From NCBI GenBank assembly GCA_036397755.1, contig DASWII010000066.1, forward strand, positions 47,415 to 111,414: a stretch of 64,000 nt of DNA, given 5' to 3'. The notes below the pieces were generated by a model. That model did no database searches. It was given only the letters and a program-made list of their open reading frames with translations, and was not told the DNA's origin. Positions within the stretch are counted from its first letter, which is position 1; each line of letters opens with the position of its first letter. Below are positions 53,266 through 62,127 of this stretch, piece by piece. The position numbers and the translations under genes were made by a program. Source of the DNA: CAMYLY01 sp036397755 (GTDB taxonomy: Bacteria; Gemmatimonadota; Gemmatimonadetes; Gemmatimonadales; GWC2-71-9).

Positions 53266-53886
53266 CTATTCAGGATGTTGCCGGCCGGCCTTCTCGAGGA
53301 TCTCCCGGAGGGCCGCGACGATCTCTTTCGCATCGAGCGAACTCAAGAGGTGCGCGCGATCGTCGCGGATCGTCACTTCAACGCCGTCGGCGACGGCAAT
53401 GTGCCGCCAGGCACGACCCGGGACGTCGAGCGCCGTTCCCGCGTCCGTAGGCGCCGCCACGGCGCGCCCGGCGCGGCCGCCCCGCAGTCCCTGTCCGTCG
53501 GCCAGTGGGAGTAGCGACGGTGGCGGAAGGGTCTCGCCGAGCGCAGCGGCCACTCTCCGCTCGAGCACATCGCCCGAGGTTTCCCGCAACTCCGCTCCGA
53601 TCCTCTCGAGCGTGGCACCTTCCATCTGACGCAGCTTGACCGCCAAAACGTGGAGCAGATGTCGGTAGGCGTACGTCGCCGCAGTTCCACGGCCGTCGGG
53701 CGTGGTTACGAGGCCGCGGGTGACGTAGAAGCGGATGGTTCGCTCCGACGGCAGGGTGCTGGCGGCGGCGTTGACCGGCTTCACCCCGGACGCGCGCAGA
53801 ATGCCGCACGCGATGCTCGTCAGATCCTTCAAACTCCACGGGGCCAGCGCCCTGTACGTTCGCAATGTGAGCAACGGGTCAGTCAC
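53266..53886 (-). CDS. MerR-family transcriptional regulator
   Basis: 206 residues from the GTG at 53886. The helix-turn-helix/wing of MerR is visible in SERTIRFYVTRGLVTTPDGRGTAATYAYRHLLHVLAVKLRQMEGATLERIGAEL (about 47-100). The C-terminal part is variable, Gly/Ala/Pro-rich, with a short strand-helix ending VEVTIRDDRAHLLSSLDAKEIVAALREILEKAG. No metal-binding Cys cluster is seen, so it is not a heavy-metal sensor of known type. Located next to LemA and divergent from a pseudopilin-like gene. Confidence 0.8.
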   Translation of the reverse strand: MTDPLLTLRTYRALAPWSLKDLTSIACGILRASGVKPVNAAASTLPSERTIRFYVTRGLVTTPDGRGTAATYAYRHLLHVLAVKLRQMEGATLERIGAELRETSGDVLERRVAAALGETLPPPSLLPLADGQGLRGGRAGRAVAAPTDAGTALDVPGRAWRHIAVADGVEVTIRDDRAHLLSSLDAKEIVAALREILEKAGRQHPE

Positions 53887-54085
53887 GCGATCGTCGCCTC
53901 GGTGGCGTGGAGGTCCACACCGTGCCGTACGCTGTGCAGCACCACGGGCTCCGGCACGACCTGCCCCGCTGTTTTGCGCCGCCCTGCGTGGTTCTGGTTC
54001 GGCGGTGTCCGCGATGGTTTCCCACCGTGTCGGGAAGCGCTGCGACGCGTGCCACCTAACAACTCCTTCGAGGCGAGACGAACCA

Positions 54086-54559
54086 GTGAAGGAAGTCAAG
54101 TATGGAAGTGGGTCCAACGCGCGGCAAGAGGGTCATTGCGGCGGGGCGACACTCCTGGAGCTAATGTGGGCGATCGCGATTGTGGGGACGCTGCTGGTGG
54201 TCGCGATGCCGCACGTCGATCGCTGGCAAGATCGCCTGGCGACCCACCGGGCGGCCACCGAGCTCATGAGTTTTTATCATCACGCGCGGTACGCCGGCAT
54301 GATGCGGGCGGCCCGTGTCCGAATGCAATTCGCACCGGATACCTTACAGGCGTACTACGAGTCGCTCCGCGATTCGCTCTTCCTGTCCGTTCCCGGGCCG
54401 GCGGCCAGGGGCGTCGCGATGCGCGCGAGTCGGTCGGTGATCCGCATCCAGGCGAACGGAATCGGCTGGGGTGCGGCGAACACCAAGATCGTGCTGCGGC
54501 GCGGAAGCGCCGCGGAGTCGCTGACCACCTCCCGACTCGGCCGCCTCAAATGGTGGTGA
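54086..54559 (+). CDS. Prepilin-like (GspH/FimT-type) protein
   Basis: 157 residues from the GTG at 54086. The prepilin signature follows: G-ATLLELMWAIAIVGTLLVVAMPH, with Gly before the cleavage site and Glu at +5. The cleaved hydrophobic helix is followed by a GspH-like domain (ATELMSFYHHARYAGMMRAARVRMQF). No assembly genes (ATPase, platform, peptidase) are near, so it relies on genes elsewhere. It probably becomes part of a type IV pilus or type II secretion pseudopilus. Convergent with the lipoprotein at 54565. Confidence 0.75.
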   Translation: MKEVKYGSGSNARQEGHCGGATLLELMWAIAIVGTLLVVAMPHVDRWQDRLATHRAATELMSFYHHARYAGMMRAARVRMQFAPDTLQAYYESLRDSLFLSVPGPAARGVAMRASRSVIRIQANGIGWGAANTKIVLRRGSAAESLTTSRLGRLKWW

Positions 54560-54564
54560 GACGG

Positions 54565-55572
54565 TTACCAGTTGAACACGGGCGTGGCTTCGGGCCAGCT
54601 GGTGAGACTGCGCATCGGTGAGTCGAACCGGACCAACTCCACCAACGTGGAGGCCGTGAGGTCGTAAACGAGGAGGCGAGCCTCACGCTCGTCCGCGGCC
54701 AGAATCAACAGGCGGCCGTCGGCCGTGACCGCCAGGTCCCGTCCGGCAGCAGGGAGTCGCACCGCGGCGGTCACCGCGCGCCTCCGGAGATCGAGGAGGA
54801 GCAACTGTTCGGCCGAGAGCGCGATACCGCGGCTGCCGCTCACAACCAGACGACCTCCGGGTTCGCCGAGGGTCAGGCGCGTCAGCGTAACCAACGTGAC
54901 GCGGTCGAGATAGAGGATCTGCTTGCTCGCTGCGCACGAGACGAAGAGCAACGTCCCGTTGTCGCTCATGCTCGCGCCGGCCGGGTCACATGGAGCGTGC
55001 GGATCATCGATGGGCGTGGTTCTGAGGACGGTTTGCAGCCGTGTATCGATCTCGGCTACAACGTCATCGGTGCAAATAACAAACATGCGCGACGTCGCTT
55101 CAAACGGCACGAGTGCCGCGGCACGGCGTGAGCAGACGGTGAGCGTCCTGGACCGCGTCCCGTCGGCCAGCTGGACGATTTCGAGTATCGAGCCGCGCGC
55201 CACGAACGCGCGTCGCCCTTTGCCGTCGAGCACGAACAGCTGGGCGACATCCAACAACCCGAACGAAGCAAGTACGCGGCCGTCCGGCCGTCGGGTGCGG
55301 AGAATACTTGGAGGTTCTGCCGCAGAGAGGACGAACAAGGACCAACCATCGCGGCCGAACTGCACTTGGTTCGGGGTTGCCGAGTCGGCTGCCACCAGCA
55401 ACGTATCACTCGTACCGTCCGCGGCCACGGTGACGATTCGGCCGGTGCCGTCTCCAGTCACCGCGATCCACCGAGCATCGGGCGCGCACCCGACGGCTGC
55501 GACCGCGACCCACGCAAGCGATGCGATGCTCCACCTGCCAGGGCGAAGTCGTCGGGTGCGCGCCGTGGTCAC
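54565..55572 (-). CDS. Beta-propeller-like lipoprotein
   Basis: 335 residues. GTG start, N-terminal signal with lipobox AVGC (about residue 29). Several repeats resemble YVTN/PD40-type blades (GRDGWSLFVLSAAEP, GKGRRAFVARGSIL, SDNGTLLFVSCAASKQILYLD, ADGRLLILAADEREARLLVYDL). Cys pairs may be present for disulfides. Role unknown; outer membrane or periplasm. Confidence 0.65.
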   Translation of the reverse strand: MTTARTRRLRPGRWSIASLAWVAVAAVGCAPDARWIAVTGDGTGRIVTVAADGTSDTLLVAADSATPNQVQFGRDGWSLFVLSAAEPPSILRTRRPDGRVLASFGLLDVAQLFVLDGKGRRAFVARGSILEIVQLADGTRSRTLTVCSRRAAALVPFEATSRMFVICTDDVVAEIDTRLQTVLRTTPIDDPHAPCDPAGASMSDNGTLLFVSCAASKQILYLDRVTLVTLTRLTLGEPGGRLVVSGSRGIALSAEQLLLLDLRRRAVTAAVRLPAAGRDLAVTADGRLLILAADEREARLLVYDLTASTLVELVRFDSPMRSLTSWPEATPVFNW

Positions 55573-55589
55573 TGATGCCGCCTGCTGGC

Positions 55590-56432
55590 TCAGTCGCCCA
55601 CGAAGTCGACCACGATCCTGGTGGGAACGATCCCGGCTGCCGCCGCACGATCCAGCAGCTGTTGCACGGCGCGCCGGCCTACGTCACCGTAGTCCACCGT
55701 AAAGTCGTTCACGTACATGCCGATAAACTCGTCGGCCCTCGCGCGATCCAGCCCGCGCGCGTACTGCATGGCGTGATCGAGGGCATCTTCGCGATGCTCG
55801 AGCGCGAACAGTATGGAACCGCGAAGATCGCGCGACACGGCGGCGATCAGCGGGTCTCCGAGGTCACGCCGGATCACGTTCCCGCCCAGCGGGAGCGGCA
55901 AGCCGGTTTCGGTATGCCACCATTGGCCCATGTCGATCCAAAGATGCAGGCCGCCGTTCCGATAGGTGAGCTGACCCTCGTGAATGAGCAGGCCCGCGTC
56001 GACGGTGCCGGTTCGCACCGCGTCCTCGATGGAATCGAACGGCAAGACGATCGGCTCGAACGTCGGCTGAAACAATCTCAAGGCGAGCGTCGCGGTCGTG
56101 TGCTCGCCGGGGATGGCGATGCGCGCGCCCAGGGTGGCCTCACGCACGTCGTCCGGCACGGGCGTTCGACCGACCAGCCGCGGTCCGTACCGGTCGCCTA
56201 CCGACGCACCGTGCGGGAGCAGCGCGTACCGATCCGCGAGGTATGCGTACGCGTGGATCGAAACTGCCGTGACATCGAGCTCTCCACGCAACGCGCGCTG
56301 ATTGAGCGTTTCGATGTCTTGCAGCTCGTGCACGTATCGTCGGTCACCCGTGTCGATCTTCCCCGCCGCGAGCGCATAAAACATGAACGCATCATCGGAA
56401 TCCGGGCTGTGAGCGAGACGAATCGTGGGCAT
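55590..56432 (-). CDS. mqnD: 1,4-dihydroxy-6-naphthoate synthase (futalosine pathway)
   Basis: 280 residues. Starts MPTIRLAHSPDSDDAFMFYALAAGKI, the MqnD signature; conserved segments include ALRGELDVTAVSIHAYAYLAD, the ligand region GEHTTATLALRLF and DAGLLIHEGQLTY, and the C-terminal FTVDYGDVGRRAVQQLL. Converts cyclic dehypoxanthine futalosine to 1,4-dihydroxy-6-naphthoate in menaquinone synthesis. The start ATG shares one base with the stop of the upstream zinc-ribbon gene. It implies a menaquinone-based respiratory chain made by the futalosine route. Confidence 0.94.
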   Translation of the reverse strand: MPTIRLAHSPDSDDAFMFYALAAGKIDTGDRRYVHELQDIETLNQRALRGELDVTAVSIHAYAYLADRYALLPHGASVGDRYGPRLVGRTPVPDDVREATLGARIAIPGEHTTATLALRLFQPTFEPIVLPFDSIEDAVRTGTVDAGLLIHEGQLTYRNGGLHLWIDMGQWWHTETGLPLPLGGNVIRRDLGDPLIAAVSRDLRGSILFALEHREDALDHAMQYARGLDRARADEFIGMYVNDFTVDYGDVGRRAVQQLLDRAAAAGIVPTRIVVDFVGD

Positions 56433-57208
56433 TAGTTCCCGGTGGCGGCCACATCACGCTCGGCAGCGGCGCGAAAATTGGTGATGGCAGTCGGGTGCGC
56501 CTCGTACTCAGGCCGCCTTGCGGCAATCTCGGCCTCGTAGCTGTCGAGGAACGCCCGATAGGATCGATGGATTGCGGCGGTGTCGCCCGCGCCGGCGGCA
56601 ATGCTGTTTCGTAGCATGGCGGCCATCAAGTGCCCCGGCACAGCGGCCTCGAGCGAATCGGCTTGGGCGAGGGCATCGTCGGCTTGGCCGAGAATCGAGT
56701 GGATCAGCCCGATGTGATAACGGGCATCGGCGTCGAGGCCCCCAATCAGGTCGTAGGCCTGGATCGCCATCGGGGCAAAGAACGTCACCTGCTGCGTATC
56801 ACCCTGCTCGTGCGCGATCATGACGCGATCGAATAGTCGGTCCGCCTGTTCGCGCGGGCTCATCGTGGACAGATCGGTGGTGGCCCGGCCAAACCCTCCC
56901 TGCGCCGCGGTTTGGCCGGTCGCCGCCCCCGCCGAACTTCCTCGGGCCGAACGCCCCAACGTGTAGCCGAGCACGGCGATGGCGATCACGGCGATCATCG
57001 CCGCCATGATCCAGGGCCAGGGGCGCCGGGTCGCCATCGCCGTGCTCGCGCCATACGCTGGTTTGCCGCAGACGTGGCAGAACTTCGCTCCGGCGGTGAT
57101 GGACGCTCCACACGCTCCGCAGGTCGCGCCGGCCAGCGGGGCCGAGCAGTTGCTGCAGAACCGTCCCGAAGCGGGCGCCCCACACTGGGGGCAGGTCGTC
57201 TGTGTCAT
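56432..57208 (-). CDS. Membrane protein with double zinc ribbon and TPR-like domain
   Basis: 258 residues. The N-terminus has two zinc ribbons: CPQCGAPASGRFCSNC and CGACGASITAGAKFCHVCG (each CxxC-x(9-13)-CxxC). One transmembrane helix (WIMAAMIAVIAIAVLGYTLG) follows around residues 67-85. The C-terminal ~140 residues are helical and TPR-like (EQADRLFDRVMIAHEQGDTQQVTFF, YHIGLIHSILGQADDALAQADSL). The first half is cytoplasmic, the second probably periplasmic. Cotranscribed with mqnD; no role in quinone synthesis is known. Confidence 0.75.
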   Translation of the reverse strand: MTQTTCPQCGAPASGRFCSNCSAPLAGATCGACGASITAGAKFCHVCGKPAYGASTAMATRRPWPWIMAAMIAVIAIAVLGYTLGRSARGSSAGAATGQTAAQGGFGRATTDLSTMSPREQADRLFDRVMIAHEQGDTQQVTFFAPMAIQAYDLIGGLDADARYHIGLIHSILGQADDALAQADSLEAAVPGHLMAAMLRNSIAAGAGDTAAIHRSYRAFLDSYEAEIAARRPEYEAHPTAITNFRAAAERDVAATGN

Positions 57209-57327
57209 GATTCAAGCCTGCGCGAGAGAAATGGTGCGCCGAATAATAACAGCGGCCTCGTCGCGGGGGCCCGCCACGCTAGTCTACGGTGGCGGCCATA
57301 CCCCCACTGGTATTACTGTAGCGCGTT

Positions 57328-57627
57328 ATGCGGTCACGAGAAGGGGGCGAGCGTCCCTCCCGCTTTGATCCACACCTCCACCAGATTACGGCGCGTCTGA
57401 TGGGAGAACTCCAGCGTGGCGAAAGCCGGTGGGATGTGCTCCTGGAGAGCGCGCCGGACACCGACGTCAACGCCGTTCGGGGGCGCATCCACTTCGTGTC
57501 CGGGACGATACATCGCCTGTCGAGTTGGATCTTCCTCGAGTTCTCTGACAAGGATTTGGAGACGCGCTTTGCGGAATTCTCGGCGCAGGATCTTTGGACG
57601 CTGCTGAACTCGCTCGACGAGCGTTGA
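57328..57627 (+). CDS. Small protein of unknown function
   Basis: 99 residues from the ATG at 57328. Mostly helical (HQITARLMGELQRGESRWDVLLESAPDTDVNAVRGRIHFVSGTIHRLSSWIFLEFSDKDLETRFAEFSAQDLWTLLNSL). No signal peptide. No family recognised. It precedes the BamA-like gene by 19 bp and may be cotranscribed with it. Confidence 0.5.
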   Translation: MRSREGGERPSRFDPHLHQITARLMGELQRGESRWDVLLESAPDTDVNAVRGRIHFVSGTIHRLSSWIFLEFSDKDLETRFAEFSAQDLWTLLNSLDER

Positions 57628-57646
57628 CGTCATTCTCCTCGGTCCC

Positions 57647-59242
57647 ATGTCCATGATCCGCGTGTTACAGGCTTTCCGGGGAATGACGCGTGTCGGCGTG
57701 GTTGCCATGTTGACGGTCGCTTGCCCGGCGCGCTTGTCGGCCCAAGAGCCTTCCGCTCCGGTCATCGACTCGATCATCGTCGAGACAACCAACGTGTTCG
57801 ATCCGGCCATGGCGGAAACCAATGTTTTGTTCCGGATCGCGAACGCGTTGCATTTTACGACGAGGCCGAGCGTGGTCCGGTCCGAGCTGTTGCTGAAACA
57901 GGGCGATCGGTGGGACGGCGCTCTGCTCGAAGAATCACTGCGGAATCTCCGCGCTCGTGGACTGTTCCGCGACGTGCAGGCGGACACGATCCGCGCGGGA
58001 GATCGGCTCCATCTGATTCTCCGAACGTACGACGGGTGGAGCACGCAACTCGTATTGAACGCCGGGTCGGTAGCCGGCGAAGTCACCTGGGCCATTGGCG
58101 GGCAAGAACGCAATGTGCTCGGTCTGGGTGCCCGCCTCGGTGTGGTGTACAAGCATGAAGTCGATCGTAATTCGATGACCTTCCGGGCCGGACACGATCG
58201 CATCGGCGGCACGCGGGCGGGCTTCGACGTGAGCTACGAGGACCTCAGCGACGGCAACATCGGCACGTGGGGGTTCGGCGTACCGTTTCGAGCGTTGAGT
58301 GACCGCCACGGTGTCTATTTCACCGGGGAAGCGGGACGCCAGCGAACCCTGCGGTTTCGCAACAGCGCACAGCTGGCCGAGTTCCAGCGCCGCGTGCTCA
58401 GCCAGCGTGTCGACGTTGCGGTGGCGCCGATGGCTGGCGCGAATGGCTACCTGCGGGTCGGGATGACCGGGGAGATTCGGCGCGAGGACTACCGAGCCCT
58501 GGCCGATTCCGCGCTCGCCATTCCCGATACGGTTCGCGGGGCGGTCGGGTTGTTCGGCGAATGGATGTCGGCGCGCTTCAAGGTGGTAACGCATTACAAC
58601 GGGTTTGCTCGGGAGCGGGACCTCGATCTCAGTACCAAGATCACCCTCATCGGGTGGGCGGCTCCATCGGGATTCGGATATGAGCGCTCGGGGATTGGGC
58701 CCAGCCTGACGGTCGTGACCGGGTTCGACGCCGGTCCTGTGTTCGGCTGGGTGCTGGCGCACGCCAACGGGCTGTTCACCGCCGCGGGCCTCGATTCCGG
58801 GCAGGTGAAGGGAGCGGTGACCGTGGCGATCCGTGGGATTCCGCGCGCGCCCACGGTCCTGCACCTCCAGGCCGCCGCTCGTCGTGGCCAAGCACCCGGT
58901 CAGGAATACGATCTTGGACACGGGATCGGGCCGCGCGGTTTCGCGTCGCACGCCTTCACGGGGAACCGCACCGTGTGGGGTTCCATCGAGCAACGGGTGT
59001 TCCCGATCGACGAAGTGATTGGACTCTTCGGGGTCGGATTTGCTGCGTTCCTCGACTACGGCGGCGCGTGGTACTCTGACCAGGCCGTGCGGTTGGGCGG
59101 CAACGTCGGGTTCGGGTTGCGCATCGGCGCCACACGATCAGCCGGCCCAAGTGTGGGTCGTTTCGACGTGGTGTACCGGTTCGGTGAGGGCCTCACCGGT
59201 AGACCTTGGGCGATGAGCTTTGGCCGGGGGTTCGCCTTCTAG
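57647..59242 (+). CDS. BamA/TamA-like outer membrane protein
   Basis: 531 residues. Signal peptide (to about residue 32, RLSAQE). One POTRA-like domain (SELLLKQGDRWDGALLEESLRNLRARGLFRDVQADTIRAGDRLHLILRTYDGWS), then a surface-antigen type barrel with GPRGFASHAFTGNRTVWGSIEQR, the conserved region that ends in the final strands. The last residues GRGFAF give a C-terminal Phe. Single-POTRA form is smaller than BamA (usually 5 POTRA). It is a paralogue of the Omp85 family with unknown substrate. Confidence 0.85.
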   Translation: MSMIRVLQAFRGMTRVGVVAMLTVACPARLSAQEPSAPVIDSIIVETTNVFDPAMAETNVLFRIANALHFTTRPSVVRSELLLKQGDRWDGALLEESLRNLRARGLFRDVQADTIRAGDRLHLILRTYDGWSTQLVLNAGSVAGEVTWAIGGQERNVLGLGARLGVVYKHEVDRNSMTFRAGHDRIGGTRAGFDVSYEDLSDGNIGTWGFGVPFRALSDRHGVYFTGEAGRQRTLRFRNSAQLAEFQRRVLSQRVDVAVAPMAGANGYLRVGMTGEIRREDYRALADSALAIPDTVRGAVGLFGEWMSARFKVVTHYNGFARERDLDLSTKITLIGWAAPSGFGYERSGIGPSLTVVTGFDAGPVFGWVLAHANGLFTAAGLDSGQVKGAVTVAIRGIPRAPTVLHLQAAARRGQAPGQEYDLGHGIGPRGFASHAFTGNRTVWGSIEQRVFPIDEVIGLFGVGFAAFLDYGGAWYSDQAVRLGGNVGFGLRIGATRSAGPSVGRFDVVYRFGEGLTGRPWAMSFGRGFAF

Positions 59243-59278
59243 GCGGCATCGGCGTGGTCCGGCGGTCCGCGCCGCGGC

Positions 59279-59608
59279 TCACCAGCTGATACGCACCGCC
59301 GTGCCCGCCGCACTCACCATGAGCATCGACCCTCCGCGACCGACCTGGATCGTCTCGTAGTCGAGGTCGACCGCGATCACGGCATTCGCGCCGAGTTCTT
59401 CCGCCTTCATCGCCATCTCATCCATGGCGATGTCACGAGCGGATTGCAGCTCCTTCTCGTACGCGGCCGATCGTCCTCCGACAATGTCGGTGATGCTGGC
59501 GAACAGATCCTTGAAGAGGTTGGCGCCGAGAATGGCTTCACCGGTGACGATACCGAAGTACTCCACCGTCTCGGCCCCTTCGATGCGCGGCGTAGTGGAC
59601 AACAGCAT
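59279..59608 (-). CDS. YbjQ-family (heavy-metal-binding-like) protein
   Basis: 109 residues from the ATG at 59608, preceded by GGGGAGG. Matches the YbjQ/UPF0145 pattern: MLLSTTPRIEGAETVEYFGIVTGEAILGANLFKDLFASITDIVGGRSAAYEKEL, then MKAEELGANAVIAVDLDYETI. These small pentameric proteins were called heavy-metal binding by annotation; function is not known. The open frame upstream overlaps the Nudix gene and is not coding. Confidence 0.88.
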   Translation of the reverse strand: MLLSTTPRIEGAETVEYFGIVTGEAILGANLFKDLFASITDIVGGRSAAYEKELQSARDIAMDEMAMKAEELGANAVIAVDLDYETIQVGRGGSMLMVSAAGTAVRISW

Positions 59609-59748
59609 GTGTACCTCCCCGTTCGGGATCTGTGGATTCGGTTTGATGAGCCGTGCGGGCCGCTGGCCAGCGGGCTTCGATTCCCGGGTTGGTGGAGCGT
59701 CGGTTCCCCCGGGCCTCGTCCTCTGCATGGGACTCCTGGGACACGATA

Positions 59749-60306
59749 CTAGAGCCGACGCGAACGGAACCATGCCGCCGCCCGAGCGACACTGCGGCGG
59801 AGCGCGTCGTCCACGCGGAAGCGGTCGAGATCACGGATGCCGCACCACACCCAGCTCCCCTCTCCGCGGTGATGCGGCTCGCGGGCGGTGGCCACCATCG
59901 CAAACGTCAGGTCATGATGCAGGTGGGCTGGTTCCCCCTTGGCGGGAGGAATCGCGTGGATGTCGATGCGGACGAGCGGTGCAACGGCGGCCGTCAGCTC
60001 GAGCCCTGTTTCCTCCAATACTTCTCGGCGGGCGGTTGCCTCCACGTCGGCGTCGTGCCGCTCGACGTGACCGCCTGGCTGTATCCACCGTCCCACTCGT
60101 TCGTGTCGCACCAACACGATGTCGGCGCCCTTGGGGTCGAATACGACCGCGCTGCCCGTCACGTGTCCGGGCTCAAATGTCGTGCGCGCCAAGGCGTCCG
60201 GCACCGTGTCGAGCAGGGCCAGCGTTGCCTCACGGCTGCGTGTCGCGGCGACCTCACCGGCGGGGTCGAACGCTGCGACAATCGATTTCACCTGCATCGT
60301 TCTCAC
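59749..60306 (-). CDS. Nudix hydrolase, non-canonical box
   Basis: 185 residues. The GTG at 60306 overlaps the stop of the SRAP gene (GTGA); the ATG at 60297 is an alternative. The Nudix box PGGHVERHDADVEATARREVLEETG fits the family, but one residue is inserted before the REVLEE segment and Asp replaces the usual early Glu. This subclass is common among GGH-type Nudix enzymes. Substrate unknown. Confidence 0.82.
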   Translation of the reverse strand: MRTMQVKSIVAAFDPAGEVAATRSREATLALLDTVPDALARTTFEPGHVTGSAVVFDPKGADIVLVRHERVGRWIQPGGHVERHDADVEATARREVLEETGLELTAAVAPLVRIDIHAIPPAKGEPAHLHHDLTFAMVATAREPHHRGEGSWVWCGIRDLDRFRVDDALRRSVARAAAWFRSRRL

Positions 60307-60974
60307 GGTTCCACCGGCTCGACGCACCTTGGGTCTTCGTTCGCCGGGCTGTTCACATGCGTGCTTACTCGGTACGCCTCGAGTTCCTGATCGGTGCACG
60401 GAACCAGGAACTCACCCAGCGTTGTGGGATCGGTGGTCCGCGGGTCGAGCCAGGCGAGCAGGCCGCTTTCGGGCAGTACCACCGGCATGCGATCGTGGAG
60501 GGGACGCACGACTGCGTTGGGGGTGGTTGTGATGATGGTGAACGTTTCGAGCGGGCCGGTAACCCGGTCGATCCAGCGGTCCCATAGGCCGGCAAGCAGC
60601 ATTGCTCGACGGTCGCGGCGCCTGATGAAATGGGGGTGCTTGCCGTGCGGCGTCTTCCGCCACTCATAGAACCCAGCGACCGGAATGGCGCAGCGCCGGG
60701 TCGCGAAGGAGTCTCGGAACGCGGGCTTCTGAGTCAGGCTTTCGGCGCGGGCGTTGATGGTCCGATAGCCGATCTTGGGGTCGTGAGCCCAGGATGGGAT
60801 GAGGCCCCATCGGAGTTGGTCGATGCGATTGCCGAGGCCCCCGTGCCGGATAACCGCGGCCTCCTGACTCGGCGCCACGTTGTAGCGTGGCGTCGTGGTT
60901 TGGAGCCCGTCCAGGATCCAGAGCACCTCCCGGTCGAGTTCGGCAATGTCGGCCTGGCTGAAGCGTCCACACAT
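60303..60974 (-). CDS. SOS response-associated peptidase (SRAP/YedK, HMCES-like)
   Basis: 223 residues from the ATG at 60974. Starts MCGRFSQ: Cys2 becomes the N-terminal residue that forms a thiazolidine crosslink with abasic sites in single-stranded DNA. Other SRAP features: NARAES, RCAIPVAGFYEW and the active-site His in LHDRMPVVL. It acts in abasic-site protection. The downstream Nudix gene overlaps. The open frame above 60974 lacks homology. Confidence 0.94.
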   Translation of the reverse strand: MCGRFSQADIAELDREVLWILDGLQTTTPRYNVAPSQEAAVIRHGGLGNRIDQLRWGLIPSWAHDPKIGYRTINARAESLTQKPAFRDSFATRRCAIPVAGFYEWRKTPHGKHPHFIRRRDRRAMLLAGLWDRWIDRVTGPLETFTIITTTPNAVVRPLHDRMPVVLPESGLLAWLDPRTTDPTTLGEFLVPCTDQELEAYRVSTHVNSPANEDPRCVEPVEP

Positions 60975-61051
60975 GTCGGTAGTATTCGCAAGGTACGTTG
61001 GTAGGGGGCCTTGAGGAGTGGGGGGGGCCTCGCCAAGTTGCATGCGCTTCC

Positions 61052-61123
<72 letters not shown>

Positions 61124-61281
61124 CTTGGATCTTGCTTGCTCTCCGGCTTACCTTCCGGCTGGCCGGCCCGTTCTGGGAAGGTCGGTGGGAAGGTGTGAAC
61201 TTGCCGGACCCTACTTGAGGCCGTGCTTGCAGGACTTCAGACAGGCTAGCACGGACGGTGTATATCCATTAGAAATACTGC
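61124..61281. other. Gap between tRNA-Cys and the accessory unit
   Basis: 158 bases with no gene. It includes GC-rich inverted segments and an AT-richer part near 61258-61278 (TATATC, AAATACT) that could serve as a promoter for the next gene. I see no copy of the tRNA 3' end, so an attachment site is not demonstrated. Confidence 0.35.
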
Positions 61282-62127
61282 GTGGGCACGGCGCCCCCCC
61301 TTTACCTGCTCATCACCCGTGAGAGCGAGGCGTTTCTGGACTTGACGCCAGAAGACAGGCTGCCTGAATACGAGAATCCGCCTGTCGCCGAAGTGGTGAC
61401 GGGGGTGTATTTCAGAAAAATCCCCCTCCAGCTCCCGCACTTCGGCCTGCTGTGGAAGCAGTTCCAGCACGACTATCCTCGATTTGAAGAAGCACCACCG
61501 CTCATTACGACCATCGAACAATCGGACACGCCGGACTTTCCGATGCCTCGCGTTTGGTTTCTGTCCCGGGATGAGACGGGCGTCATCCAAGTACAAAACA
61601 GCTATTTCCTAGCGAACTGGCGCAGGGTGAAGGCGGACGATGCGTACCCACGTTACCACCGAGTGATGGAGCAGTATCGCGACAGGTTGGGGCGTTTCAG
61701 CGCATTCCTGGAGTCCCAATCGCTGCCCGAGATTGAACCGGTCCACTATGAAATGACCTACGTGAATCACATCCCACAGGGCGACGGGTGGAACGATCTC
61801 GGGGATATAGGTCGCGTACTTCCGGACCTCTCATGGCGGAAGGAACCCGTTCGTTTTTTCAGCGGGCACGAAACTTTGAACTGTGTCTGGGGGTTTTCAC
61901 TTCCGAAAGGGATGGGGCGTCTTCGGGTGTCGGTAAAGACGGCCAGGCGACGCGCAGATGATGTTCCGGTGCTGATCATGGAGCTGACCGCGAAGGGAAA
62001 GCCAGAGGCCAGTGCCAGCTTGGATGCATGGAATTGGTATTCAGTTGCCCGAGAGTGGATCGTCCGAGGGTTCGCAGATCTAACTTCGAGCGAAGTGCAA
62101 GAAACGGTTTGGAAGAGGACAGGATGA
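61282..62127 (+). CDS. TIGR04255 family protein
   Basis: 281 residues, GTG start. The N-terminus has the family pattern: PPVAEVVTGVYFRKIPLQLPHFGLLWKQFQHDYPRFEEAPPL, and the middle carries VHYEMTYVNHIPQG. The C-terminal part has a LDAWNWYSVAREWIVRGFADLTS helical segment. Sporadically distributed family of unknown function that often sits in variable genome parts. It is the first gene of a three-gene unit; the stop overlaps the next start (ATGA). Confidence 0.85.
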   Translation: MGTAPPLYLLITRESEAFLDLTPEDRLPEYENPPVAEVVTGVYFRKIPLQLPHFGLLWKQFQHDYPRFEEAPPLITTIEQSDTPDFPMPRVWFLSRDETGVIQVQNSYFLANWRRVKADDAYPRYHRVMEQYRDRLGRFSAFLESQSLPEIEPVHYEMTYVNHIPQGDGWNDLGDIGRVLPDLSWRKEPVRFFSGHETLNCVWGFSLPKGMGRLRVSVKTARRRADDVPVLIMELTAKGKPEASASLDAWNWYSVAREWIVRGFADLTSSEVQETVWKRTG

